This document shows positions 49,136-56,726 of a DNA stretch of 64,000 bases, piece after piece (the first letter of the stretch is position 1; each line of letters begins with the position of its first letter). The stretch is from Rhodanobacteraceae bacterium. Lineage in GTDB: Bacteria > Pseudomonadota > Gammaproteobacteria > Xanthomonadales > SZUA-5. The notes beneath the pieces are model-generated. The model was given only the letters and a program-made list of their open reading frames with translations. It searched no databases and was not told the origin of the DNA. Both the position numbers and the translations under genes were made by a program. The stretch covers positions 55,685-119,684 of the forward strand of contig JADKFD010000014.1 in the NCBI GenBank assembly GCA_016717705.1. The letters run 5' to 3'.

Positions 49136-50036
49136 TGGCGAACTCGGTCAGCCAGTCGCGCGGCTTGAGGTAGTCGTTCAGGCGCGCCTCGGCGCTGCCT
49201 TCCGGCGGCTGGTAGCCATACTCGAAGCGCACTTCCGGCGGCAGCGACATCAGGATCGACTCGGTGCGCCCGCCCGACTGCAGTCCGAACAGGGTGCCGC
49301 GATCCCAGACCAGGTTGAATTCGACGTAGCGGCCGCGCCGATAGCGCTGGAAATCGCGCTCGCGCTCGCCGTAGGGCGTGTCCTTGCGGCGCTCGACCAG
49401 CGGCAGATAGGCCGCGCTGAAGCCCGTGGCGATGGCCTGCATCAGTCCGAAGCAGCGGTCGAAACCGAAGCCGTTGAGGTCGTCGTAGAACAAGCCGCCG
49501 ACGCCACGCGTCTCGCCGCGATGCTTGAGATAGAAATAGTCATCGCACCAGCGTTTCCAGCGCGCATAAAGATCGTCGCCGAAGGGATCGCAGACAGACT
49601 TGGCGATCCGATGCCAATGCACGATGTCAGCGTCGAAAGGGTAGTAGGGCGTGAGGTCGAAGCCGCCACCGAACCACCACACCGGCTCCGGCCCGGTGGT
49701 ACTGAACAGGCGCACGTTGAGGTGGGTGGTCGGCACATAGGGATTGCGCGGGTGGAACACCAGCGACACGCCCATCGCGCGAAAGCCCTGGCCGGCCAGT
49801 TCCGGACGATGGGCGGTCGCGCTCGCCGGCATCTTGGCGCCGACCACGTCGGAAAAGCCGATGCCGGCCTGTTCGAACACCGCGCCCCGTTTCAGTACGC
49901 GAGTGCGGCCGCCGCCGCCCTCGGCGCGCTGCCAGCTGTCCTCGACGAAACGCGCGCTGGGCTCGAACGCCTCGATTTCGCGGCAGATGCGATCCTGCAG
50001 CGACAGCAGGAAGTTGCGGACAATCTCGATATCCAT
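49125..50036 (-). CDS. hemF: Oxygen-dependent coproporphyrinogen III oxidase
   Basis: The product is 303 residues from ATG 50036 (MDIEIVRNFLLSLQDRICRE), which aligns with the usual HemF start; an ATG at 50069 is possible. Family blocks are WQRAEGGGGRTRVLKRGAVF, VSLVFHPRNPYVPTTHLNVR, WWFGGGFDLTPYYP, HRGETRGVGGLFYDDLN and GRYVEFNLVWDRGTLFGLQS. It converts coproporphyrinogen III to protoporphyrinogen IX using O2 in heme synthesis. An oxygen-independent HemN would be expected elsewhere given the anaerobic genes in this window. Confidence 0.96.
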   Translation of the reverse strand: MDIEIVRNFLLSLQDRICREIEAFEPSARFVEDSWQRAEGGGGRTRVLKRGAVFEQAGIGFSDVVGAKMPASATAHRPELAGQGFRAMGVSLVFHPRNPYVPTTHLNVRLFSTTGPEPVWWFGGGFDLTPYYPFDADIVHWHRIAKSVCDPFGDDLYARWKRWCDDYFYLKHRGETRGVGGLFYDDLNGFGFDRCFGLMQAIATGFSAAYLPLVERRKDTPYGERERDFQRYRRGRYVEFNLVWDRGTLFGLQSGGRTESILMSLPPEVRFEYGYQPPEGSAEARLNDYLKPRDWLTEFANVE

Positions 50037-50199
50037 GCGCTGATCGGCGGCTACGGGGATGCTTATCATCCGGGAAACCCAAGCTTGTCGCGCGTCATGG
50101 CGTCCTGCCCCGTTCAACTGAGATTTCTAGGATGATAGGCGGCCCGGCGTTCGATCCTCACCGCGTCGACGACGGTTCCCCGATGATTACCGCAAACGC

Positions 50200-51156
50200 A
50201 TGACCGACGCTTCCGACAACAATCCGCGCTGGCTGGTCGACCTGGCGCCCGAGCCTGCTTCCGATGCTTTCGCCGCCTGGCACCTGGGCGCGCGCGGCAG
50301 CGGCACCGCCAGCTTCGACCTGCCGATGCCGGCCCTGTATTCGCTGTCCGAATCCTGGCGCAGCCACGGTCGCTTGCGCGGTGGCCAGCTCGGTGCCGCG
50401 CGTTTTGCCGGCGACGACGATCTGATGCTGGGCGAACTGGTGCTGTCCGAGCGCGATTTCGGCGGCATCGGCACGACCACGCACGAGGCCTTTCGCCGCG
50501 TGCTCGATTACGTGCCGGGCTCCGGCTACCCGTACGTGCTGCGCATCTGGAGCTACTTCTCGCGCATCAACGAGGGCGCCGGCAGCGCCGAACGCTATCG
50601 CCAGTTCTGCGTCGGCCGCCAGTTGGCGCTGGAGCGCGCCTGGTTCGAGGCCGATCCCGCCGCCACCGTGATCGGCCTGCCGGATCGCTCGGACCGCCTG
50701 CGCGTGCTCTGGCTGGCGTCGAAGACCCCCGGCCAGATGCTCGACAATCCGCGCCAGATGACGCCGCGCAACTATCCGCCCGAATACGGTCCGGAACCGC
50801 CGCGCTTCTCGCGCGCCGCACTGTGGCAGAGCCCGCGTGGGCGCGCGCTGTTCATTTCCGGCACCGCCAGCGTGGTTGGCCACAGCTCGCGCCATCCGGG
50901 GCGGCTGGACAACCAGCTGGCGGAAACCAAGCGCAACCTCGACAGCCTGCTGAAGATCGCCAACGAGGCGGCCGGCGTGGACAGCCAATACGGCGCCGGC
51001 ACCGTGCTGCGCGCCTATGTGCGCGAAGAGGAACATTTCTTCGCGACCGAGGCCTTCCTGCGCGATGCCTTTCCGGGCGCGGCATTCGCCGTGCTGCAGG
51101 GCGATGTCTGTCGCCAGGAACTGCTCTGCGAGATCGAGGGCGTGCACCATTTTTGA
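50200..51156 (+). CDS. xanB2: XanB2-like chorismatase (FkbO/Hyg5 family)
   Basis: This 318-residue protein starts MTDASDNNPRWLVDLAPEPA. The C-terminal domain has the chorismatase blocks ALFISGTASVVGHSSRHPGR and LDNQLAETKRNLDSLL. The middle contains VLRIWSYFSRINEGAGSAER, also characteristic. In Xanthomonas, XanB2 hydrolyses chorismate to 3- and 4-hydroxybenzoate, feeding the yellow xanthomonadin pigments and ubiquinone in place of UbiC. With ubiD and ubiTUV nearby this fits a ubiquinone function, and it supports a Xanthomonadales origin. Confidence 0.9.
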   Translation: MTDASDNNPRWLVDLAPEPASDAFAAWHLGARGSGTASFDLPMPALYSLSESWRSHGRLRGGQLGAARFAGDDDLMLGELVLSERDFGGIGTTTHEAFRRVLDYVPGSGYPYVLRIWSYFSRINEGAGSAERYRQFCVGRQLALERAWFEADPAATVIGLPDRSDRLRVLWLASKTPGQMLDNPRQMTPRNYPPEYGPEPPRFSRAALWQSPRGRALFISGTASVVGHSSRHPGRLDNQLAETKRNLDSLLKIANEAAGVDSQYGAGTVLRAYVREEEHFFATEAFLRDAFPGAAFAVLQGDVCRQELLCEIEGVHHF

Positions 51157-51171
51157 GGGTAGCGAACAGCT

Positions 51172-51245
51172 ATCGCGCGCAAGCGCGCTCCTACAATTCT
51201 TGCGTTGCGATTCGGCAGACGTGTAGGAGCGCGCTTGCGCGCGAT
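51172..51245. repeat. Paired palindromic repeat (BIME-like), family 1
   Basis: Arms ATCGCGCGCAAGCGCGCTCC and the reverse complement are separated by about 25 bases, between xanB2 and the next gene. Its centre (CAATTCTTGCGT, ATTCGGC) is very similar to that of the copy at 52229. Confidence 0.8.
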
Positions 51246-51292
51246 GGACTTTCGACAATCGCAGCGAAGCTCGAATGACATTGGAGGACGCC

Positions 51293-51847
51293 ATGCCCCA
51301 CAACGCCATCTACCCCGACGACAACCGCTGCCGCGAGGCATTCAACATCGTCGAGGCGCTGATCGAGCGTCGCTACGGCGTGCCGGTCATCATTTCCGAT
51401 GTCGCCGATCCGTTCACCGGCGATCTCGATGGCGCGGAGATCAAGATCGACCACGATCTGCCGGCCGAAGAGGCGCTGTTCATCCTGGTGCATCTGTTCG
51501 GGCATACGGTGCAATGGAATCTGTCCGAGCGCGGCCGCACCCTGGGTGTGCAGCAGCCCGATCCGAATCTGTCGGCGCAGCGCATGGCCGAGCTCTACCA
51601 GTACGAGCGCGAAGCGGCGGAGCTCAGCCTGACGCTGTTCCATGACGCGGGGATTTTCGACTTCGACCAGTGGCTGGCCGACTTCTTCCACTGCGACTGG
51701 TCGTACCTGGTGCATTTCTACAAGACCGCCGAGAAGCGCCCGTTCAAGAGCTTCTGGCAAGTCGGCACCGCGGCGCTGACGCCCATGGCCATACCCGATT
51801 TCACGCCGGCGCGCTGGCGCGCGCGCTGGGATGGCGTGGTGGTCTGA
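51293..51847 (+). CDS. Conserved protein with a zincin-like HxxxH motif
   Basis: The product is 184 residues from ATG 51293, chosen because GGAGG sits at ideal spacing. Helical N-terminal half with ALFILVHLFGHTVQWNLSER (HLFGH, like the HExxH of zinc peptidases but with Phe/Gly between), then YQYEREAAELSLTLFHDAGI, whose Glu residues could complete a metal site as in ImmA/IrrE-type proteins. The C-terminal part (CDWSYLVHFYKTAEKRPFKS) is conserved-looking. The general Glu of HExxH is absent, so catalysis is doubtful. No family name can be given with confidence. Confidence 0.65.
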   Translation: MPHNAIYPDDNRCREAFNIVEALIERRYGVPVIISDVADPFTGDLDGAEIKIDHDLPAEEALFILVHLFGHTVQWNLSERGRTLGVQQPDPNLSAQRMAELYQYEREAAELSLTLFHDAGIFDFDQWLADFFHCDWSYLVHFYKTAEKRPFKSFWQVGTAALTPMAIPDFTPARWRARWDGVVV

Positions 51848-51918
51848 TCCGCGTCGCGCCCCTACGCAGCGCGGCAACCCGCGCGGGCAAGCACTCGCGT
51901 CGGGCGACCGAGGCCCGC

Positions 51919-52008
51919 TCAGCCCTGGTTTTCGATGCCCGATGCGGTGGACGCCCAATCCAGCGCCGCCATGAACACCGCGATCCCCACTGAAATCACC
52001 AATCGCAT
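51919..52008 (-). CDS. Possible 29-residue membrane peptide
   Basis: ATG 52008 is preceded by AAGGAG at a good distance. The peptide (MRLVISVGIAVFMAALDWAS) is mostly one hydrophobic segment. The gap 51848-52343 otherwise holds only the family 1 repeat. Coding is supported only by the ribosome site and composition. Confidence 0.35.
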   Translation of the reverse strand: MRLVISVGIAVFMAALDWASTASGIENQG

Positions 52009-52228
52009 GACTCGTCTCCTTCGCCGCCGCAGGTTTCCCGGTCTGTAGAGGTGTGCTCTTGCCGGGTCAATCACATGACAACGGAGTGTGAGGGCAGTTC
52101 AATGACTGCCGCATGACGAAATTTTAACGAATTCGGGAGAAAAGCGGGCGGATGGGTCGAAAGCTACCGCTCGTCGGCGATTTGCCGGTCATCGCGGCTA
52201 TCGTCGCTGGAGCGGCCTGCGGCCGCAA

Positions 52229-52302
52229 ATCGCGCGCAAGCGCGCTCCTACAATTCTTGCGTAGTCATTCGGCGCTTTTGTAGGAGCGCGCTTGCGCGCG
52301 AT
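52229..52302. repeat. Paired palindromic repeat (BIME-like), family 1
   Basis: Arms ATCGCGCGCAAGCGCGCTCC and the reverse complement flank a centre close to that at 51172. The element lies between the small peptide and the 78-residue gene. Confidence 0.8.
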
Positions 52303-52343
52303 GCTCTGGACCAAAAGCGGAGCGCGCCGCGAGCCGCAAAAAC

Positions 52344-52580
52344 TCAGCTCGCCGCCGCCTGCCCGAGGATCTGCCGCACCAGCGTGCCGATCTCGTCCTT
52401 GTTGCCGCTGATCATCATGAACTGGTCGCGGTTGAGGCTGGTCCCGATGGTGACAGCGTAATCGCTGCCCGTGTTGTGGCCTTCCTCGTCGAGTCGAGCG
52501 AAGGAATCCACCTTGCTGATGTAGATGATCTGCGTCGCGTCGAGAAATCCACCCTGTGGCAGGCGCACCCAGCGTTGCAT
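52344..52580 (-). CDS. Small conserved protein of unknown function
   Basis: The protein has 78 residues from ATG 52580 (MQRWVRLPQGGFLDATQIIY). It is a compact beta-rich N-terminal half (ISKVDSFARLDEEGHNTGSD, YAVTIGTSLNRDQFMMISGN) with a C-terminal helix (KDEIGTLVRQILG). It lies 53 bases after the FNR regulator stop on the same strand and may share its transcript. No function can be assigned. Confidence 0.65.
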   Translation of the reverse strand: MQRWVRLPQGGFLDATQIIYISKVDSFARLDEEGHNTGSDYAVTIGTSLNRDQFMMISGNKDEIGTLVRQILGQAAAS

Positions 52581-52633
52581 GGCAATTTTTCCCGTGAGCG
52601 TGAGTGGATCGAGTCTAATCCGATTGCACGCGC

Positions 52634-53386
52634 TCAGGCGCGCCGCAACAGTGAGGTCGCCAGCGCTTCGAGCGCGGCGCGGTCGGTCAATTCGACCTCG
52701 CGCCGGTCGATCGCGATCAGGCCGTCGTCGGTCATGCGCCGGATCACGCGGCTGACTGTCTCCGGCGCCAGACTGAGGTAATTGGCGATGTCGGTGCGCT
52801 GCATCGGCAGCACGAAACGCCTGGCCGAGAAGCCGCGACTGGACAGGCGCTCGGACCAGTTGATCAGGAAGGCCGCCAGGCGCTCTTCGGCGCTGTAATC
52901 GCCCTTGCCCAGCGTCGCCGTGCCGATGTCCTTGCTGATCAGGCGAAACAGGGTTTCCTGGATCGACGGGATGCGCGTGGCCAGCGTCGCCATGGCCGGG
53001 AAGGAGAATCGACACAGCATCACCGTATCGACGGCCACCGCATTGCACGGGTAGCGCGCCGGATAGATCGCGTTCAGGCCCACCAGTTCGCCCGGCGTGT
53101 AGAAGCCGAGCACCTGCTCGCGACCTTTGTCGTCGAGGACGTAGGTTTTCACCAGGCCGGCGCGCACCGAAAAGATCGCGCTGAAGGCATCGCCGGTGCG
53201 GAAGATCTCGTCGCCTGCGTGGAACGGCCCGACGTGCTCGATCAGGCAGTGCAGTTCGCCCAGCGCGCGCTTGTCGTAGCCATCCGGCAGGCACAGACGG
53301 CCGAAGACACAGGTGGAGCAGAAGTGCGCGGCATCGCCGTCGTCCACCGGCGGCGCTGGCCACAGGGTTTGCAGGTTATCAAGCAC
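52634..53386 (-). CDS. fnr: FNR/Anr-type oxygen-sensing transcription regulator
   Basis: The product is 250 residues with a GTG start at 53386 (GGAG seven bases upstream); a TTG at 53428 would add 14 residues. The N-terminal cysteines HFCSTCVFGRLCLP and the later YPCNAV match the four ligands of the FNR [4Fe-4S] cluster. The cyclic-nucleotide-binding-like domain includes FSVRAGLVKTYVLDDKGREQ and VLGFYTPGELVGL. The recognition helix region is MQRTDIANYLSLAPETVSRV, with the E-x2-S-R pattern that reads TTGAT half-sites. It activates anaerobic genes when O2 is absent. Several TTGA-N6-TCAA-like sites in this window are candidate targets. Confidence 0.94.
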   Translation of the reverse strand: MLDNLQTLWPAPPVDDGDAAHFCSTCVFGRLCLPDGYDKRALGELHCLIEHVGPFHAGDEIFRTGDAFSAIFSVRAGLVKTYVLDDKGREQVLGFYTPGELVGLNAIYPARYPCNAVAVDTVMLCRFSFPAMATLATRIPSIQETLFRLISKDIGTATLGKGDYSAEERLAAFLINWSERLSSRGFSARRFVLPMQRTDIANYLSLAPETVSRVIRRMTDDGLIAIDRREVELTDRAALEALATSLLRRA

Positions 53387-53465
53387 GATGCCGCTCCGAC
53401 CGAACCGTCGCCGTAGTCTGCCCGCCAATGGTGCAGGGGGCTAGTGTGCAGGTGCAGGAGTTGTG

Positions 53466-53494
53466 GTCGCCCCTGGCGGTGCGCTTGTTCGCGC
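53466..53494. repeat. Interspersed repeat, family 4
   Basis: GTCGCCCCTGGCGGTGCGCT plus TGTTCGCGC closely matches copies at 45843-45870 (inverted) and 59680-59708. Confidence 0.6.
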
Positions 53495-53529
53495 AGCGAA
53501 GGCGAGTGGTCGCGGGGACACCGGCAAAA

Positions 53530-53560
53530 GTCACGTAGTCTGCTGCGCAGACAACGTGAC
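53530..53560. repeat. Small palindrome, family 3, between fnr and folK
   Basis: GTCACGT...ACGTGAC encloses an AG/CA bulge and an inner TCTGC/GCAGA stem with a TGC loop. The inner stem differs from those at 44488 and 47067 but stays paired. Confidence 0.65.
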
Positions 53561-53656
53561 CTACTTTCAATGACTTATGGCCTGTTCGGTGAGAGCGACC
53601 TGTACCCTGCCGACACCAGATCCGGCGCACCTGTGGTCGCGACGCACGCGTCGCTC

Positions 53657-54043
53657 CTACGGGATACCCAGATCCCGCAACGGCCCACGCGCATAGGCGG
53701 CGCCGTAGTCCCGCGCGTCCCACACCACGAACTCCGGTTCCCAGCGGCCCAGCGCATCGATGTCGATCGGGCACAGGCGCGGCTCGGGATTCGGTCGCTG
53801 ACGACCCAGCGCGGCCTCGATGGCGCGCAGTGCGGATTTCAGCGCGTCCCGGTCGAGTTCGCTCGCGATCACCACGGCCTGGTTGATGTAGGCCGGGGCC
53901 CCCGCATGACCCGCGGCCGGGCTCGGGTGGCAGCCTGACACCGCGAGCACCGCGAAGCGCTCGCGCAAGCGCGCGCAGGCCGCCTGCAACTGGCGCTGCG
54001 CATCGACATTGCTGCCGAGCATCAACAACACGCGCTGCGACAT
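53657..54043 (-). CDS. folK: HPPK-like folate biosynthesis pyrophosphokinase
   Basis: The product is 128 residues from ATG 54043 (MSQRVLLMLGSNVDAQRQLQ), somewhat shorter than the usual 160. The substrate-binding blocks are partly present: INQAVVIASELD, AIEAALGRQRPNPEPRLCPI and DIDALG (the Asp pair that binds magnesium). The C-terminal region is abbreviated. It would transfer pyrophosphate to 6-hydroxymethyl-dihydropterin. It follows folB after four bases, so folate genes are grouped, but the short form leaves some doubt about activity. Confidence 0.82.
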   Translation of the reverse strand: MSQRVLLMLGSNVDAQRQLQAACARLRERFAVLAVSGCHPSPAAGHAGAPAYINQAVVIASELDRDALKSALRAIEAALGRQRPNPEPRLCPIDIDALGRWEPEFVVWDARDYGAAYARGPLRDLGIP

Positions 54044-54047
54044 GGCT

Positions 54048-54449
54048 TCAATCGTTGTAGCGGTCTTCATCCGCCTGCGCCTGCTCCAACGCCAGACGGT
54101 CCATCTCGACGCGCACCGCGATCTCTGCCGGCAGCAGGCCGGCGATGCTCTTCCACGCGGTCAGGCCCAGGCTGCGCAGCGGAAATCGCCGCATCAACGC
54201 GCCGGCCAGTTCATGGGTGAAGCGCTCCAGCAACTCGTGCTGATGGCTGCGGCCATATTCGCGCACGGCGGCGCACACCTGATCGTAGTCGACGGTGTCG
54301 ATGAGCGCGTCGGTGTGCGCTGCGCGGCGCGCGTCCAGGCGCAGTTCCAGGTCCAGCTTGAGCGACTGCGGCGCGGTCTTCTCGTGCTCGTAGACGCCGA
54401 TCACGGTGTCGACCCGCAGGTTCTTGATCAGGATCGTGGTCAGGCTCAT
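54048..54449 (-). CDS. folB: Dihydroneopterin aldolase
   Basis: The product is 133 residues from ATG 54449 (MSLTTILIKNLRVDTVIGVY). FolB features are GVYEHEKTAPQSLKLDLELR, TVDYDQVCAAVREYG, the catalytic-region HELLERFTHELAGALMRRFP and a late Lys (LTAWKSIAGLLPAEIAVRVE). It cleaves dihydroneopterin to the FolK substrate. It overlaps the tsaD stop by four bases (ATGA) and precedes folK by four, forming a coupled tsaD-folB-folK operon. The C-terminus is acidic and slightly extended. Confidence 0.93.
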   Translation of the reverse strand: MSLTTILIKNLRVDTVIGVYEHEKTAPQSLKLDLELRLDARRAAHTDALIDTVDYDQVCAAVREYGRSHQHELLERFTHELAGALMRRFPLRSLGLTAWKSIAGLLPAEIAVRVEMDRLALEQAQADEDRYND

Positions 54450-55472
54450 GGCGTGCTCGGCGGAATGGGTGGGCGCAGGGTGGCGAGGTCGCGTCGGGGG
54501 GTGGCGCGGATCACTGAATCCTCGCGCTCGCCGGCAGCCAGGCGCAAGGCGCCGGCGAGGGCAATCATCGCGCCATTGTCGGTGCAGAATTCCGGACGCG
54601 GGAAATACACGCTGGGCGCCGCGCTTGCGCAGACCCAGCTGCAGGCGCTCGCGCAGGCGCGCATTGGCGCCGACGCCGCCGGCGACCACCAGTCGATCGC
54701 GCCGGGTTTCGTCCAAAGCGCGCAGACATTTCCACACCAGCGTGTCGACCACCGCTTCCTCGAAACCGCGGGCGATGTCGGCGTATTGCTCGGGCGCGCT
54801 GCGTTGCGTTGCCAGCAGCACCTGGGTCTTCAGGCCGCTGAAACTGAAATCCAGCGAGGGCCGGTCGGTCATCGGCCGCGCGAACTTGAAGGCCTTGGGA
54901 TCGCCGCTCTCGGCCAATCGGGCCAGCGCAGGCCCACCTGGATAGCCCAGGCCCAGCAACTTGGCGGTCTTGTCGAAGGCCTCGCCGGCGGCATCGTCGA
55001 GGGTATCGCCGAGCAAGCGGTACTGGCCGATGCCGATGACGTCCATCAGCAGGCTGTGGCCGCCGGAGACGATCAGGGCAACGAAGGGAAAGGCCGGCGC
55101 CGGCGTTTCCAGCAGCGGCGCCAGCAGATGGCCCTCCAGGTGATGCACACCGAGCGCCGGGATATCCAGCGTCCACGCCAGGGTCTTGGCCAGTGTCGCG
55201 CCGGTGAGCAGCGCGCCGATCAGTCCGGGGCCCTCGGTGTAGGCGACGCCATCGAGATCGCGTCGCGTCAGTTGCGCCGCATCCAGCACCTGGTCGATCA
55301 ACGGCAGCAGGCGCAGGATGTGGTCGCGCGAGGCCAGTTCCGGAACCACCCCGCCATAGTCGCGATGCAGCGCCGCCTGCGTGTGCAGGGCATGCGCGCG
55401 CAGGCCCAATTGCGTGTCGTAAACGGCAATTCCGGTCTCATCGCAACTGGTTTCGATCCCAAGTACACGCAT
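54446..55472 (-). CDS. tsaD: tRNA N6-adenosine threonylcarbamoyltransferase TsaD (frameshift at about 54615)
   Basis: The start ATG 55472 reads MRVLGIETSCDETGIAVYDT. Key blocks are the metal-binding HHLEGH, VSGGHSLLMDVIGIG, GDTLDDAAGEAFDKTAKLLG and VVAGGVGANARLRERLQ. Near 54615 the frame shifts. The expected end (YFPRPEFCTDNGAMIALAGA, LRLAAGE) continues in another frame to 54446. Corrected length is about 340 residues. It catalyses the last step of t6A37 formation on ANN-decoding tRNAs and is normally essential, so the break is most likely a sequencing error. The gene is divergent from rpsU, the usual gammaproteobacterial arrangement. Confidence 0.93.
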
Positions 55473-55556
55473 GCTTTGATCGTTCGGCAATATTCGGGTT
55501 ATGATTGTGGGCTCGCTTGGCGCTGAGCGCCAGCCAGGTGTTACCACGGAGTGTCC

Positions 55557-55772
55557 ATGCCCAACGTTAAAGTCCGCGAAAACGAACCCTTTGAGTTTGC
55601 ACTGCGCCGTTTCAAGCGCTCGTGCGAAAAGGCCGGTGTGCTGAGTGAAGTTCGCCGCCGCGAGTTCTATGAAAAGCCGACCCAGGAGCGCAAGCGCAAG
55701 CTCGCCGCTGCGGTCAAGCGCAATCTGCGTCGCGTCTCGCGCGACGTGACCAAGCGCCAACGGATGTACTGA
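55557..55772 (+). CDS. rpsU: 30S ribosomal protein S21
   Basis: The product is 71 residues from ATG 55557 (MPNVKVRENEPFEFALRRFK), with ACGGAG five bases upstream. The sequence matches S21 throughout, including the basic C-terminal end RRVSRDVTKRQRMY. It belongs to the small ribosomal subunit and helps initiation. A strong hairpin with a short T-run follows 50 bases later. Confidence 0.97.
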   Translation: MPNVKVRENEPFEFALRRFKRSCEKAGVLSEVRRREFYEKPTQERKRKLAAAVKRNLRRVSRDVTKRQRMY

Positions 55773-55822
55773 TCCGCGCTGGCGGGCGCCTGGCGTCCGC
55801 CGCGACAATGGGTACTCCCGAT

Positions 55823-55853
55823 GCCGTCGGCGGATCAATCCGCCGGCGGCTTT
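55823..55853 (+). terminator. Likely Rho-independent terminator after rpsU
   Basis: GCCGTCGGCGGA-TCAA-TCCGCCGGCGGC forms a 12-base stem (one G-T pair) followed by TTT, about 50 bases after the rpsU stop. Confidence 0.7.
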
Positions 55854-55910
55854 CGTCGTGCTTTGGTTTTCCGTCATTCAGCGCACCGGCGCAGTCGCGA
55901 GGCGCACAGA

Positions 55911-55988
55911 GCATTGCGCGCAAGCGCGCTCCTGCATTCCTGCGTGGCCCTCGGCAATCTTGCTTCTGTGCGCGCTTGCGCGCGATGC
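55911..55988. repeat. Paired palindromic repeat (BIME-like), family 1, divergent copy
   Basis: Arms TTGCGCGCAAGCGCGCTCCT and GTGCGCGCTTGCGCGCGATG lie between rpsU and yqeY. The inner TGTAGGAG of other copies has decayed to TCTGTG. Confidence 0.75.
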
Positions 55989-56040
55989 ATTGCCTCCCCG
56001 GCCGCGCCCGGCAGGCACTGTTCGCAGTGAGGAAACACCG

Positions 56041-56497
56041 ATGAGCCTCAAGACCCGATTGATGGATGACGTCAAGGCCGCGATGAAGGGCGGCGACAAG
56101 GAACGTCTGCAGACGCTGCGGCTGATCACTTCGGCGATCAAGCAGGTCGAGATCGACACCCGCTCGGAAGGCGAGCGCCTGGAACTGGACGACGCGCAGG
56201 TGCTGAGCGTGCTGGAAAAGATGCTCAAGCAGCGTCGCGACTCGATCCAGCAGTTCGAAGCCGCCGCGCGCCAGGACCTGGCCGACAAGGAAAAATCCGA
56301 AGTCGTGGTCATCGAGGCCTACATGCCGCAGCGACTGTCCGAAGCCGAGGTCGATGACCTGGTGCGCGCGACGATCGCCGAGACTGGCGCCAGGGGCCAA
56401 GGACATGGGCAAGGTGATGGCCGCGATGAAGGCCAAGGCCGCCGGCCGCGCCGACATGACCGTGGTCAGCGCGCGGGTGAAGGCCTTGCTGGCCTGA
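56041..56497 (+). CDS. yqeY: GatB/YqeY-domain protein (frameshift at about 56395)
   Basis: ATG 56041 gives MSLKTRLMDDVKAAMKGGDK, typical of YqeY. LRLITSAIKQVEIDTRSEGE and YMPQRLSEAEVDDLVRATIA are family blocks. After IAETGA the frame shifts, and the expected end (KDMGKVMAAMKAKAAGRADM, TVVSARVKALLA) continues one frame over to the TGA at 56497. Corrected length is about 150 residues. The YqeY domain is related to the tRNA-binding tail of GatB; its cellular role is unclear. Its position next to rpsU is conserved in gammaproteobacteria. Confidence 0.9.
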
Positions 56498-56501
56498 GAG
56501 C

Positions 56502-56651
56502 GGTGTTGGTTGGTGTTGGTGTCGGTTAGAGCGGCGTCGGTGGCGGGTGTTGGTGGGGTCGGCTGACAAGCGACCAACGCTCCAACACCGACACCAGCAA
56601 CCAACACCAGCTTTTCGTACACCTACCCCAAGCGCCCCAAGGCGCTTGGGG
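56502..56651. repeat. GT-rich imperfect inverted repeat plus a perfect 11-base hairpin
   Basis: GGTGTTGGTTGGTGTTGGTG near 56502 pairs with CCGACACCAGCAACCAACAC near 56588, around a second nested GT/AC-rich segment. A separate hairpin CCCCAAGCGCC-CCAA-GGCGCTTGGGG follows at 56626-56651. Together they fill the gap between yqeY and accA. Termination or mRNA-end protection is possible, although there is no T-run. Confidence 0.6.
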
Positions 56652-56726
56652 CTCCATACGCCCCCGTCCAGACGCCGTGTCACGACGCGGTGCTATCCTT
56701 CACGGCTCTTTGTCGCTCGCCTTCCG

